From NCBI GenBank assembly GCA_009823505.1, contig VZQC01005680.1, forward strand, positions 7,826,439-7,890,438: a stretch of 64,000 bases of DNA, read 5' to 3'. The DNA is from Rhizomys pruinosus (taxonomy: Eukaryota; Chordata; Mammalia; Rodentia; Spalacidae). The position numbers and the translations under genes are program-made. Positions 33,976 through 45,977 of the stretch are shown here, piece by piece. Each line of letters opens with the position of its first letter. Positions within the stretch are counted from its first letter, which is position 1. The notes beneath the pieces were generated by a model that saw nothing but the letters and a program-made list of their open reading frames with translations, was not told the origin of the DNA and ran no database searches.

Positions 33976-35107
33976 TGTGTTATGGAGCAAGGTATATTGT
34001 TTAAGGATCTCCAAAGATTTACAATTAGCTCACATATGTCAAAAACAAAAAATCCACATATCTTCAGATGGCAAACTGGAGACACTAATAGGCAATGAGC
34101 AATAATGCCAACCTGAGTCCCAAAGAGAAAAAGATGAAGAAGTGGCACCATGAGTTCTAGTCCAACAGGCAATGAACTCAAGGCCTGAGAAAAGCTGCTG
34201 TTTTAGTCCAGGTCCGGAGGCTGGAATAGATGAATGTCCTAGCTCAATGGAAGAAGTTGCTGCTTAGCCATTAAGTTCTCTGGCTTCAATTGATTGGATC
34301 CCCACCCCACCATAGGGGGGTCATCTGCTTTACTCAATTTACTGTTCAAATTTTAATCTCACCTCATATACACAATGAGTGATCAAATGTCTGGCTTTGT
34401 GGTCTAGTAAAGCTGACACAAAATGCACGGCCATGTGGTTCCACTCCACATTAATTGACACCTAAGCTAAAATCTCATTGTGAACACCAGTAAGTCAGGT
34501 GAAGAAGAGGGAAGCAAGCAGTCTAGACAAAGCAATCCTCATTTACAAAGTCCCCATGGTTGAGAGAAAGCTGAAGTGGATGAAACAGAATACAAGGAAA
34601 AGCCCAGTAAACAATGCAGATGGAGAGACAGATATGTGAAATTTCTTCTCATGGAAATGGGAAGAGTTGGAAATGGTTTAAATAAAGGGTCTGACAGGAG
34701 AGAACTTGAGATTGGATAGTGCTCCCTTTGAATTTGCTCCTAAGAACAGCTAGAGCCCAGGAACAAGAGGATAAGAATAATGAAATGCTGTTAGAGTGGT
34801 CCTGAGGAGAGTTGGCAGTGGTTTGGACCAAGGAAGTGGAAGTCACAGAAAGATATGATATAGAATTAAAACATAAATAGCTCTTATCACTAAAATTGAA
34901 TGCCACCAAACCAGAAAACCACTGGTACCACTAGATGTCTCAATGCATTATTTTTAAATGCTTTTGCATATTTTCCAGATGGATACATGTAATAAAGTTC
35001 TTAATTAAGGGATAAGCACACATCATCATTGGATATCTCCTATAACTTAAGTGATGCTGGCTTTATTATTCAAATATTGCTGCAAACTCAAAAATGTTTG
35101 ACCAGAA
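33976..35107. other. Unique sequence with one possible ID-like trace
   Basis: A weak tRNA-SINE-like stretch lies at about 34236-34305. Otherwise nothing was recognised. Confidence 0.35.
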
Positions 35108-35242
35108 CAAACTCCTTAACTTTTAGATTTGGGGACAGCATCTCACCATGTAGCCCAGGGTGGCATGGAACTCATTTACTTATCCTCTTACTTCAGAATC
35201 TCAAAGTGCTGGGATTTGAGAAATGAGCCACCTGGAGCAGCT
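35108..35242 (-). mobile_element. Old B1/proto-B1 monomer
   Basis: Antisense: gcatctcaccatgtagccca, ggcatggaactca, caaagtgctgggatttgag. The Alu-like wording suggests an early 7SL monomer. Confidence 0.65.
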
Positions 35243-35735
35243 AAAGCAATTCTTTCAATGTTATGTTAGATGTGATGCCAAGATAAAGACAGGAAAGCCA
35301 AAAACTAATCATCTGGTATTGGAACAGAAAGAAATGATGTCTATCAGGTATGGGTTAAGGCAAACATCCATATAGATCCAGTATGGGTCATGTCTATGTG
35401 TCCTGACATTTTCATATAATTTGTCTCCTTCCTTAAAACTCAGTGGCAACACATCCTCAAATATTCAATTCTCCCTGGCCACTTGTTCACAGGCATCCAA
35501 GGTGACCTTTCACCCCTGAAGTCACTGGTAATGATGCAAATTCCTGGGCATAAGCCACTGAAACAAGCATTCTTCATTCATTCTTTACGCAAGAAGACAA
35601 CAGAGTAAGGGAATAATTATTTGTTCTAACACTTGCAAATTTCTCAAAAGTTAGTCTAATCCATAAGCAGTATATTATTTTGAAGATAAATTTTCTTATT
35701 CCCCTCTTTTTATTATTTATTTGTTTATTTATTAA
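35243..35735. other. Unique sequence
   Basis: No feature recognised, apart from a ttta-rich run at 35705-35740. Confidence 0.4.
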
Positions 35736-35880
35736 TTAATTGTGTCTTTTTTGAGACAGGGTCTTCCAGCCTCCAGCTGGCCTGGAACTCACTATGTAGA
35801 CCATACTGGCCTTGAAGTCACAGAGATCTGCCTGACTCTGCCTCCCAAGTGCTGGGATTAAAGGCATGTGCCACCATGCC
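35736..35880 (-). mobile_element. B1 SINE
   Basis: Antisense B1: ttttttgagacagggtcttc, tagaccatactggccttga and aaaggcatgtgccaccatgc. Confidence 0.92.
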
Positions 35881-36078
35881 TATTTATTTATTTTTACTTT
35901 ATATGTATTAGTACTTTGCCTGCACATACCCATCTGGCTCAAAATATGCAGAGGTCAGAAGAGGGTGTCAATTCCCTGGAACTGGGGTTACAGATAGTTT
36001 TTAGCTACCATGTGGGTGCTGGATTCAAACCAGGTCCTTTGGAGGAACAGATAGTGCTCTTAACCACCCATCCACTCC
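35881..36078 (-). mobile_element. B3 SINE
   Basis: Antisense B3 directly next to the B1: gcagaggtcagaagagggtg, ctggaactggggttacagat, and a head ending at accacccatccactcc. Confidence 0.85.
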
Positions 36079-36149
36079 TATTTCTTGCTTATTCATAAAT
36101 TCAACAATTCAAATGTGACAGTCAGTGTGCCAAACAAAGATGACATACT

Positions 36150-36256
36150 ATTGTTTCTGTGATTGTGAGCTGCCAGATGTAGTACTGGGAAATGACTCAG
36201 GTATCCTTCAAGAGCAGTATGTGCTCTTAACCACTGAATCATCTCTCCAGCTTCAC
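36150..36256 (-). mobile_element. B2/B3 SINE head fragment
   Basis: Only the tRNA-like half is clear (gtgctcttaaccactgaatc, atctctccagctt). Confidence 0.65.
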
Positions 36257-36450
36257 TTCCTGCATATGAAGTAGTGTCGTTTTAGATTCCGGAGTCTTAA
36301 TGAGCTTTGGAAGAATGTGTTATACAACAGTGTGGCATCTACAGATCCCAAGATGAAAAAGTTTAGCGTGACAGAGAACAAGAGAAGTTCCTAGAAGCTA
36401 GACCACTGTCAGGAAAACAAGGCTAACCAGTTAGAGAAATGACAAGAGTG

Positions 36451-36696
36451 GGGGGCTGGACAGATAGCCTAGCAGTTAGGAGCACTGACCGCTCTTGCAG
36501 AGGACCTGGGTTCGATCCCCAGCACCCACATGGCGGCTAAGAACCGTCTGTAACTCCAATTCCAGGAGAACTCCAGGTCCAGGGGAATCCGAGACCCTCT
36601 TCTGACCTCCGCGGCATTGCACGACACGGGTGCACAGACCTACATGCAGACAGTACACTCATACACATACAAAAATAAATAAAATTAAAAAAAAAA
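36451..36696 (+). mobile_element. B2 SINE (long type), young
   Basis: Near-consensus copy. Target-site duplication agaaatgaca(a)gagtg at 36435-36450 and 36697-36711, one base different in length. Confidence 0.97.
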
Positions 36697-36719
36697 AGAA
36701 ATGACAGAGTGTTCAAATT

Positions 36720-37090
36720 TCCTCTCTGCTTCTGTGACAAGCACTCTAACCAAAAGCAGCTTCGGGGAGGACAGGGTTTATCTGGATCACATTTCCAGGG
36801 ACCAGTGCATGATTGAGGGAAGTCAAGGCAGGAATTTAAGCAGGAACTTAAAGCAGAAACTATGGAGGAATGCTTCTTGCCTGCTCACTCACTGAACAAT
36901 GCTCAGCTTTTTATACAATCCAGGACGATCTGCCCCTGGAATGACGCTGCCCACAGTGGGCTGGGCTGTCCTACATCAATTAACAATGAAGGTAATCCCC
37001 ACAGACCAATTGGATCTGGGAAATCTCTCAATTGAGAGTTCCTCTACGAGATGACCCACTCTAGGCCCAGTCAAATTGACAGCTATACCT
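36720..37090 (-). mobile_element. URR1-like hAT DNA transposon
   Basis: Starts gcttctgtgacaagcactct, carries cttcggggaggacagggttt and cccacagtgggctgggctgt, and ends with gtcaaattgacagct. It is the same family as 55125-55805 in reverse, without a transposase. Confidence 0.75.
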
Positions 37091-37569
37091 CACTAGGTAC
37101 AAAGCCAGGTGGGGACTAGAGTATAAACTCAGTACAAAGGGCTGAGATGACAAATGTTTCTCTGAGAGTACAACATTGTTACCATAGCTTAAGTGATTTC
37201 AAAACACTACATGGATATCCCTAGCTACTTTCCAGTAAAATCCTCATTTAAAAAGGAAGGAAACCATTCCAGACAATCTAATTAGAATAAAGTTATACTA
37301 CTACAGCAATTACATTTTATAATTTGCTCATGGGAAAATAAATTAAATGCTACTGGTCATTTTCTTTTTAGTTCCTGAGCCATTGCCTTATAAAAATGGC
37401 AGTGCTGCAGGTCAGTCAATTTAAGTTTAAATGGCCCTGTTTATAGCAAAGACTTCGAGTTCACCTATGTCATGATTATACTTCAGAGAGACAGGGCCTG
37501 AAAATTAATGAAATGAGTTCTAAAGAACATCTTCACATAGCTCTAGGCTTAGGAAAAGTGGGGTGGGTC
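37091..37569. other. Unique sequence
   Basis: No feature recognised. Confidence 0.4.
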
Positions 37570-37875
37570 TAAAGAGGAGGCTGAGTAGGTAAGAATGCTT
37601 CCTGGGCAACCGGGGGTCCTGAGCTTTGCATCCACCAGAAAGCAGGGCATGGCCACAGGCACCTGTAGGAGAGTTGAGACAGGAGAAATTCTGGAGCTTG
37701 CTGCTGACAGCCTAGCTGAAAGCCTGCTACTCCCAGGTTCAGTGAGAAGCACAGTCTCAAGGGATATGGAAGAAAAACCAATAGAAGATTCCAGCATCCT
37801 CCACCCGCCTCCTTATGTCCATAGGAATGGTACCCCTTAGAAATATATGGGCACAAACATACACACACACACAAA
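37570..37875 (+). mobile_element. B4/RSINE1 SINE
   Basis: An ID-like tRNA half (ggctgagtaggtaagaatgc) is followed by a B1-like half and a CA-rich tail. Diverged. Short frames here are translations of this SINE. Confidence 0.65.
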
Positions 37876-37912
37876 AATTAAATGAAAAATTCAAACAAGT
37901 TGAAGATAGGTT

Positions 37913-38262
37913 CAGTGTCACGTGCCTCTATTCCTAACTGGATAGGGACAGTGTCACATGTCTCCATTCCTAACTGGATAGGCACAGTGTCACGTGCCTC
38001 CATTCCTAACTGGATAGGTAGTGTCACGTGCCTCCATTCCTAACTGGATAGGCACAGTGTCACGTGCCTATATTCCTAACTGGATAGGGACAGTGTCACG
38101 TGCCTCTATTCCTAACTGGATAGAGACAGAGTCACATGCCTCCATTCCTAACTGGATAGGCACAGTGTCACGTGCCTCCATTCCTAACTGGATAGGTACC
38201 GTGTCACGTGCCTCCATTCCTAACTGGATCAGTACAGTGTCACGTGCCTCCATTCCTAACTG
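37913..38262. repeat. 36-bp minisatellite, 10 copies, CACGTG in most units
   Basis: The unit is about acagtgtcacgtgcctccat, then tcctaactggatagg. The E-box position in successive units is 37919, 37955, 37991, 38025, 38061, 38097, 38133, 38169, 38205 and 38241. All spacings are 36 bp except one of 34. Eight units carry CACGTG; two (37955, 38133) carry CACATG. Because 36 is a multiple of 3, open 12-residue repeat frames appear on both strands, but there is no other coding evidence. Confidence 0.96.
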
Positions 38263-39465
38263 TTCTTGAGGCTGTACCAAGAGGACAACTTGAGTGGTGG
38301 AGTCTGGGACAGCCTGGGCAGTGAGAGGCCATGCCATTAAACACAAACAGTGAACTAGTAGAGAAGCACGTCCCTTCAGATTTCCAATAGAAAAAGCACA
38401 AATTTTCCTGGTTATACACTATTTTCACTCTCATAATTGAGTTTTCTAACAGAGAACAGATTTTTTAAAGTAAACATTGTGATCAATCAAATGAATTTTC
38501 CCCTTTCGGTTTGATTAGCATTTTACTTCTTCCCAAATAAGCATTTTAAAAGTTAGGAACGTCAATATGAAGCATGGATTACTTTTTTCTCCATTAATGG
38601 GATAGAACTTGCAGTTAAGTCTCATACAGAATACTTAAAGACTTTAAATTGGCCAAAGAGTGAAAATAATTTTATTTTTGATTAAGCTTGTTTGTGGGAA
38701 AATAACAAACTGTTGGTCTCAAAACTGCTTTCCGTTTCCACCAACAAACCTTCCCCTTGCCAAATTGTTTTATAATAATTACAGCTTTTCAAATGGCTGT
38801 TCAGCAACAAAGATCCATTTTCCTGTGGCACTCATTCATATTACAATAGTTGGAAAACAATACTAGTTTCGAGGTTTTTAAATGAAAACAAACCCATGGT
38901 CTAGGAATAACTCGAATTTCTTTAACCCTCAAAAAATGGATATTTTCATTTAAAATCCTATACACAGTCTTCTAATCCGCTTGATTGGGACCATTATCTT
39001 CCAATAAACATGTCTGCTGTGTTCACTACTAAATAATTCAAGAGTAACTTCTAGCAACAGTGTTTGTCCATACAGTATTTAAAGTCTAAATAACTCCTCT
39101 TCACCTATCCCAAATCTATGCTCATGCCTGATTGCATGTGGTCTAAACTCCAGGCCTCAGGAACTCTTCTTGGCTGTGGAGGGCAGGGCAGCCCTTAGGG
39201 CAGTCAGTGGCATGTAGGTTCTGGCTCCTTTGACCATTGCAAGGCTCCACTGTAAGAGAAGATTAACAGGCTTTCAGAGAGCCCACAGCAGCAACTTGTC
39301 CATTTGTCTAGGCTGATCAAGTTTCCTGGCCCCACCTGCCTTATTTTCCTCTTCTCTGTTAGTGCTTCCTGGAACACCTCACAATTAAATCCTCACTTTC
39401 ATATCAATGTGGTAAGCCCTGAGTTTCTGGGGAACCCACCTGTAGCAAATTTTTTATAAATGATT
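38263..39465. other. Unique sequence; possible conserved noncoding segment
   Basis: No transposon is recognisable over this 1.2 kb. The part at about 38430-38960 is A/T-rich and complex in composition, with motifs such as gatcaatcaaatga and ttgattagcatttt. Its look is like conserved noncoding DNA, but this is impression only. Confidence 0.35.
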
Positions 39466-39469
39466 TCCA

Positions 39470-39600
39470 TTCTTTTCTTTTTTTTTTTTTTTTTTTTTTT
39501 TGAGACAGGGTCTCCCTGTAGCCCCAGCTGGCCTGGAACTCACTCTGTAGATGAGGCTGGCCTTGAACTCACAGAGATCCACCTGTCTCTGCCTCCCAAG
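39470..39600 (-). mobile_element. B1 SINE, truncated
   Basis: A long T run, then gagacagggtctccctgtag and cacctgtctctgcctcccaa. The 7SL head beyond this is missing. Confidence 0.95.
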
Positions 39601-39656
39601 TCATACTTTTATTTTCATTCCAAAACCTATGCTGGGTATGTACATAGAATTAATGA

Positions 39657-40640
39657 CCTATACTCTGGAAATTAATGCTTTGTCTGATGTATCTGCAGTG
39701 AAGGTTTCCTCCCACTCTGTGGGTTTTCTCTTCACTTCCTTCCAGAGTATATAAACTACTCAAAAAAAAAAGAATAAAGAAAACAAATGAATCACTCAAA
39801 AGATGGAGCAATGAACTGAACAGAGACTTCACAAGTGAGGAATTAGAGATGGCCAAGAAACATCTTCAAAAGTGTTCAACGTCGCTGTCGCTAATAATTA
39901 AGGAAATGCAAATTAAACCACACTAAGGTATCATCTCACTGTAATAAGCCTGGCTAGGATCAAGAAAACAAATGATGCCAAGTGATGGAGAGGTTGTGGG
40001 AAAAGGGGAACACACATCCATTGCTGGTGGGAATGTAAACATGTACAGCCACTATGGAAAGCATTGTGGAGAACCCTTGGAAGACTCAAAATGAGCTTAT
40101 GACCTGACCTAGTCATACCACTCCTGGGTATATAACCACAAGGATCTTCTTACTGCAGAGATACATGCACAGCTATGTTTATTGCAGCTCTCTTCACAAT
40201 AGCAAAAAGCTGGAACCAACCCAAATGCCCCACAACTACGAGTGGACAGAGAAAATGTGGTACATCTACACAATGGAGTTCTATGAAGCAGTAAAAAAGA
40301 CAACATCATGAACTTTGCAGGTAAATGGATGGAATTGGAAGATATTATGTTAAGTGAAGTAACACAGTCCCAGAAAAACAAACGACGAATGGTGTCCCTC
40401 ATCGATGGATGCTAGCGCCGATTACCTAGTTATAAACATTTCTTGGTGGGAGTGATGCATATTGGAAAGAACAACAACACCACCAACAACAGAAAAGACT
40501 GCATCAAAGAACTGACTGAAAGGGTGAATCTGGTGGGGTGGGGGGGTTGGGAGGGGGACACGAGGCTAGATTCGATTTGTAACATAATCTTGTACAAAAA
40601 ATATATTTAAAACAATAAATTAAAAAGATTAAAAAATAAA
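39657..40640 (+). mobile_element. L1 with 5' inversion (twin priming)
   Basis: Bases about 39657-39738 are antisense L1 ORF2 (the [18 protein letters not shown] segment reads on the minus strand). Directly after, from about 39739, sense L1 begins at the adjoining point in ORF2 (vYkLLKK block). It runs through the C terminus and the 3' UTR to an A-rich end near 40640. This head inversion is the usual mark of twin-primed L1 insertion. Confidence 0.87.
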
Positions 40641-40794
40641 ACAGAAAAAAAAAAGAAATAACAACCTTTAATTTTTCACAGGCGGGAGGTTCAAATAAAT
40701 GTAAGTTGGTTTTGGATATTAAACAAGCATGCTAGGTTCTAAACAATAAAGAACAGATTTACTCACTGAGAGTTTCAGGAAAAAATGTTCTACA

Positions 40795-40905
40795 TTTTTA
40801 TTAAGCACTTGTACATGTCATACAATGATTCCTAACCAAATGTATCCCCCCATGTCCCAACTCCCCATCAGAACTCATACATTAAATCATCCAAATTAAG
40901 TCATA
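40795..40905 (-). mobile_element. Old L1 3' end, antisense (probable)
   Basis: tttttattaagcacttgtac, then cccccatgtcccaactcccc and agaactcatacatta, parallel to the L1 3' end at 63760-63860. Confidence 0.5.
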
Positions 40906-41475
40906 TCCAGCCAAGCTTTTGAACCCAGGCATCCTTCTGTGAAAATTCAAACTCTGGAGTCATGTCGGCACATCTAGAAATCTTAAGTAAGGCCTACTCT
41001 TCCTCACCCACCAGTAATCGGTCTCCAGTAGTTCTCAGTCCAGGACCAGTCCCCTACCCACTTCTCTTGCTCCATTCTGAGACCTTGTCTGAGGTGGCAT
41101 GTGTCCTGTGTACCTTCTAAAATTCACCCCCAAGTCTCCCACCCTTCATGGACTCCTTTTAATAAAAAGGATGTTCATCTTTCTAGAATAATTTCTCAGT
41201 ACTATTCAGCTGAAGTGATTTGAATGCCATCCATTTCACCCTGATTTCATGTTGGTTTGTGTTCCAGGAAATGGCCTCAGTGTTGTCACTGACAGCCAAG
41301 CAACATGTTACCAAGGTACAGATATATAAAATAAATCTCGGCTAATGGGATCTTGAATAAATAACCAAAAGCTATAAAAGCTCAGGAAATATGTGCAATT
41401 TGGCACTATTAACAGAAACAAGTTATATAAATTGTTATAAGTTCATAATTAAATTTGCTGAAATTCAGAGGAATA
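40906..41475. other. Unique sequence
   Basis: No feature recognised. Confidence 0.4.
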
Positions 41476-41477
41476 AT

Positions 41478-41611
41478 TTTTGTTTGTTTGGTTTTTGTTT
41501 GTTGGTTTGTTTGTTTGTTTTTGGTCTTTTTGAGACAGGGTCTCCCTGTAGCCCCAGCTTCCCTGGAACTCGCTCTGTAGACCAGGCTGGCCTTGAACTC
41601 ACAGAGATCCA
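41478..41611 (-). mobile_element. B1 SINE, truncated
   Basis: A TTTG-rich tail, gagacagggtctccctgtag, accaggctggccttgaactc. It stops at gagatcca. Confidence 0.93.
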
Positions 41612-42232
41612 TATTTTTAAAAGTAGTGTTATATTTGACACCTGGAAGGCATCCCAGTTCAGGTCCATAAATGCTCAGGTACCACCTATGCTGAGTGGAC
41701 ACTTGACTGGACATTGAAGCTCTGAAGTCAGGCTGTTTTCCTTGCCTTTCCACCGTCCCCTCTAAGATGTTTTGGAACTTCATGAAGAGTTGCTTTACAA
41801 CTTCTTATCCCATTTCAAGTCAAACATTTTACAATTCTCTCTCTTCCTTCTTTTGTGGAATGCTCTAAGTTAGCTGCCATGTTGACAAAGATATATACAG
41901 CCATTCATGCTCTGATGTTAAGAGTTGGCAAGTGTTATAATAGGGATTACAACCAGGCTGTGTTCAAATGCCAACTCTAGTCTTTTCTTAACATTCGTTA
42001 CCAGTGTTGGAGAAGATTCAGAGTCCACATATGGACAGAGTGGAAAGAAATGTCAAGATTAATTAGTCATATTCTTCTCCAGTGGCACACAGTCATGAGA
42101 GTAAATACAACTTACAAATTACCTCCCAATAGAAGATATCATTGTTTATGAGTATTTCTTATATAAACCAATGAAATTTTCTAAAGAAATTTCAGTCATG
42201 TTACCCTAGAAATTATCCAGATATGATTTTCT
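41612..42232. other. Unique sequence
   Basis: No feature recognised. Confidence 0.4.
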
Positions 42233-42251
42233 TTAGTGGTCTGTATTTTCT

Positions 42252-42396
42252 TGGTCTTTTCCAAACAGGGTCTCCCTGTAGCCCCAGCTGTCCCAGAACT
42301 TACTCTGTAGACCAGGCTGGCCTTGAATTCACAAAGATCTGCCTGCCTCTGCCTCCTGAGTGGTTGGATTAAAGGCTTATGCCACCATGCCCAGCT
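42252..42396 (-). mobile_element. B1 SINE
   Basis: A full antisense B1. The flanks agtggtctRtatttt at about 42234 and 42398 form a target-site duplication. Confidence 0.93.
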
Positions 42397-42414
42397 CAGT
42401 GGTCTATATTTTAA

Positions 42415-43676
42415 GAAATATATACAGTACGAATATCTATGATACATTGAAATATATCAATAGGGATATGGATATAGTTACTATCTCCAAAAGGAGAATA
42501 AGCTGACTAGTCACATAAATGAGAACAATATTCAGAGGGGTATCTAAAGAAAGGCCATAGGTCAAGTACTTATGCTTGCAAAGCCCAGCACTATCACCTG
42601 GAACTATCCTAGGCCACTGTTTGGGGCACTTATTTTGCAGAGTTCATACATCTATTCCTTATTTGAGCTGATTCTTAGTACAAATTTGTAAAACAAATAG
42701 AGAAGAGAAGTTGCTTGATTGCCAGATGAGGACTCTGTAGAATAGAAAAGTTACTGGTGCTCTCAGTTTGGAGTACTCATCGCCTGCACATACATTCTTT
42801 TCTCTGGACTCCACTGAAACTCTTCTCCCTGTCTCTTCCAAAATAGCAGATACCAATTGCCTGTGGGAAGTTATTCTTTCTACAATTCTAAGTGTTTGCA
42901 GTTAGAAACCCTACCAATGGCCTTTTATTCTCAAGTGCAGAATTAGGCACGTAATTGACCATAATCATGGTCATTAAGTTTGTTCTTTGTTTCTCCATGT
43001 GAAAGGGGCTATTTTTAGGTAGCCCTCTCCTTAAACCCCCACAGGCTGTCAATAACTGTGTTTCCTCTTTTACCCTATTTTTAGATCTTTACTTAGATTA
43101 TGCCAGGGAAAAACATATGTAGAAAGAAACACATTGGGGTTAAAGAACTAGAAGCATCTGCTGCCTACAGAGCTAACTAGAGCTCTATCTAGTTCAATGT
43201 AAGGGAAGGAAGGAGAACCTGGATGTCAACCGGGTACATCTAGTCTTTTATAATCCTAACATACTCAGTAAGATGTCTAGTGAATAATAGGATACCTGTC
43301 CATTGTCCAGAAAATGTTAGGGATTTGGGAACTGGTACAGATATTTCTCATGGTCACCTCTGGTAAGGAATTAATGAGTTTAATGAAACTAGCCCATTAC
43401 ATTCATCTTTTTATTGCAGTATTTTGGTACCAGGACTCTCCAGAATGGACACTACACCCTCTCTGGGTCCATAGTTACAAACAAATGTACATCTGTGTGG
43501 TGCAGAGACCTTGGTTTGCTTACATTCAACTCATAGATATAAAATAAAAGCTTACATAGTAACATCAAGACTGAAACAAGCTTCCTAAAAATGTTTCTTA
43601 AGCCCCTAGTCCTCTAAATTTAGTAAAAGAAACTGAAGAAAATGAGAAACAATTTGTAACTTCTTTGTAATTTGTT
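42415..43676. other. Unique sequence
   Basis: No repeat or exon recognised in 1.26 kb. Confidence 0.45.
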
Positions 43677-43687
43677 AAAAATCTGAA

Positions 43688-43959
43688 ATGGGCTGGAGAG
43701 ATGGCCTACCGGCTAAGAATGCCGACTCCTCTTGCAGAGGACCCAGGTTCGATCCCCAGCACCCACATAGCAGCTGAGAACTGTCTGTAACTCCAATTCC
43801 AGGAGAACTCCAGTTCCAGGGAAATCTGACACCCTATTCTGACCTCCGTGGCATTGCACAGAGTGGGTGCACAGACCTACATACAGACAGTACATTCATA
43901 CACATAAGAAAAAAAAAAAAAAAAAAAAAAACTTTAAAAAAGTTTTTGAAAAAGTTTTA
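43688..43959 (+). mobile_element. B2 SINE (long type)
   Basis: gggctggagagatggcctac head, long A tail. Target-site duplication aaaaatctgaa at 43677-43687 and 43960-43970. Confidence 0.96.
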
Positions 43960-43970
43960 AAAAATCTGAA

Positions 43971-44765
43971 GCAAAGAACTAGCACACTATTCTTTCGTTA
44001 CAGGAAACTGTGAAAGCTCTTGCCTGTGATAAATGTTTTTCCATTGTGTAATTCCTCAGAGCTCAGAATTCCAAAAATATAAGTCCATAAAATGCTATCA
44101 AGTCCAGAAGAATTGATATGTCAGATATGCTGCAGCTGGATAATTGACAATCTGAAAACAACATGTAGAAAATGAAAAATTATTTCTAGCTGAAATGACA
44201 CCACAATAAATGTTTAATAAGGATCACATCAATCTAAAGAAATTATTACGCTCTGACCTTTTCACCTCAAACTGCCCTATTTTTAATAACGCCTGAAGCA
44301 TTTCAAAAGGAGTATTATAATATATTTTATTTTATGTCCTTTAATCCTTTTCATGAAAATCTTTCACTTTGATGAATGGCCAAAGGAAAGAATAATTTGG
44401 AATATTTTAATGACACCTCTATCTTCGTGAATGACAGGCCACAGTTATCAGGACAGTGACACTAGAGGTTGTCTAGAAAAAAAGGGTAATCGTAAATAAG
44501 ATTTGATTTCAGTTTGGGAGATATGGAAGTAATAGTTAACATAAAATTTCTCCTACATGGGAAAAGCCTCAAGTTTATCTCTGCAAGGAAAATTTAAGAG
44601 GGGACTGCAAATTCCTGGCCCACGAGCTTAAGGGAAATATGAAAAATGCAAAGGTCTGAAGGTATGTCTGCTGGAGGATGGAAAGAAAGGTAAAATACCA
44701 CATGTGATTTTGATCTTTGTACATTTCAACAAACACAAGCTTTAGGCTTGACTTAAAAGTTGTGA
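43971..44765. other. Unique sequence; possible conserved noncoding segment
   Basis: No transposon recognised. About 44140-44500 is A/T-rich with varied composition. No coding signal. Confidence 0.35.
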
Positions 44766-44767
44766 TT

Positions 44768-44940
44768 TTTGTTTGTTTGTTTTTTGTTTTTTGTCTTTTT
44801 GAGACAGGGTCTCCCTTTAGTTCCAGCTGGCCTGGAGCTCACTCTGTAGACCAGACTGGCCTTGAACTCACAGAGATCCACCTGCCGCTGCTTCCCCCGA
44901 GTGCTGGGATTAAAGGCGTGTGCCATCACACTCAGCTCCC
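44768..44940 (-). mobile_element. B1 SINE
   Basis: A TTTG-rich tail, gagacagggtctccctttag, a gtgctgggattaaaggcgtg head. Confidence 0.94.
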
Positions 44941-45552
44941 AAGTACTATATTTACCTATGTTCCAGGTACTCTCATTTCATAACAAATCATTCTTAAACA
45001 TCCTATTATAAAGCAACTATTTTTTATCCTCATGAATGCTGCAGATCAGAAGTTGAGACAGGACCCAGCAGGCAGGACTGCCTCTGCTCCAGATGCCTGG
45101 GGCCTCTATGGAAAAACTGTCACCTGAGAAGCAGGAGGCAGGAAATCGTTCTGTAAAGAACCAGAAAATAAGTATTCCTGACTTTGTGAGCCATAAATAC
45201 AGTTTTGGTTGTAAGCTTTCATGCCTGCTGTTACTCAACAATGAAAGTGTGAGTAATACATAACTGAATAGACATGGCTCTTTCCCAATAAAGCTCTATT
45301 TTCAAAATCAAGAAGTGGGTTAGATTGGGCTCCTTGGGGCCCCTAACATCTCATTTATTTGCAGGTCAGGTTAACAAGAGCTGTCAAATCGGGGAGTATT
45401 AGTGTTTCTAGAAGAGGACACCTACAGGCAGTCTTGTTCTAATTGAGATAGACTTGTCTCATCAAGGGGGGCGGGATTCAAGGATGCAGATCTTAAGAAA
45501 CGAACAGAAAGAGAACCCAAGATTCTAATAGTTGAGGAAGTAAAAAAGTCCA
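44941..45552. other. Unique sequence
   Basis: No feature recognised. Confidence 0.4.
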
Positions 45553-45554
45553 GT

Positions 45555-45660
45555 TTTATCAGGTGTAGAGAGACGTGCTTTGAATTTCAGCAATCAAGAA
45601 GCTGACACAGGAGGACTATAAATTCAAAACAAATTAGACCCTGCCTGTCTCAAAAACTAT
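45555..45660 (+). mobile_element. Degraded B1 SINE
   Basis: Drifted B1 order: aatttcagcaatcaagaagc, aggaggactataaattcaaa, ccctgcctgtctcaaaaac. Confidence 0.5.
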
Positions 45661-45671
45661 GTTAAAAAACT

Positions 45672-45812
45672 TTGGCCAGCCTGGTCTAAAGAGTGAGTTC
45701 CAGACAGCTATGGCTACAGGGAAACCCTGTCTCGAAAAGACCAAAAAAAAAAAAAAAAAACAAAACAAAACAAAACAAAAAACAAAAACAAAACAAAACA
45801 AAACAAAAACCT
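45672..45812 (+). mobile_element. Truncated B1 with long (AAAAC)n tail
   Basis: It starts at the ggccagcctggtctaaag block; the 5' half is absent. The tail from 45746 is poly(A) and then AAAAC repeats. Confidence 0.92.
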
Positions 45813-45822
45813 TTTAAGTCAC

Positions 45823-45977
45823 TGGGCATGGTGGTGCACGCCTTTAGTCCTAGCACTTGGGAGGCAGAGCCAGGCAGATCTTTGTGAGTTCAAGGCCAGC
45901 CTGGTCTACAGAGCTAGTTCCAGGACAGCTGGGGCTACAGGGAGACCCTGTCTCAAAAAGACAAAAAAAAAAAAAAT
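45823..45977 (+). mobile_element. B1 SINE
   Basis: Complete copy, from cactgggcatggtggtgcac to the A tail. Flanks ttttaagtca and atttaagtca suggest its target-site duplication. Confidence 0.95.

Noticed and set aside
37913..38262. CRISPR-like direct repeats
   Set aside because: The units are contiguous without unique spacers, and the window is mammalian.
38021..38346. Open frames on both strands encoding 12-residue repeats
   Set aside because: They arise because the minisatellite unit is 36 bp, a multiple of three. There is no start context, splice signal or frame-specific constraint.
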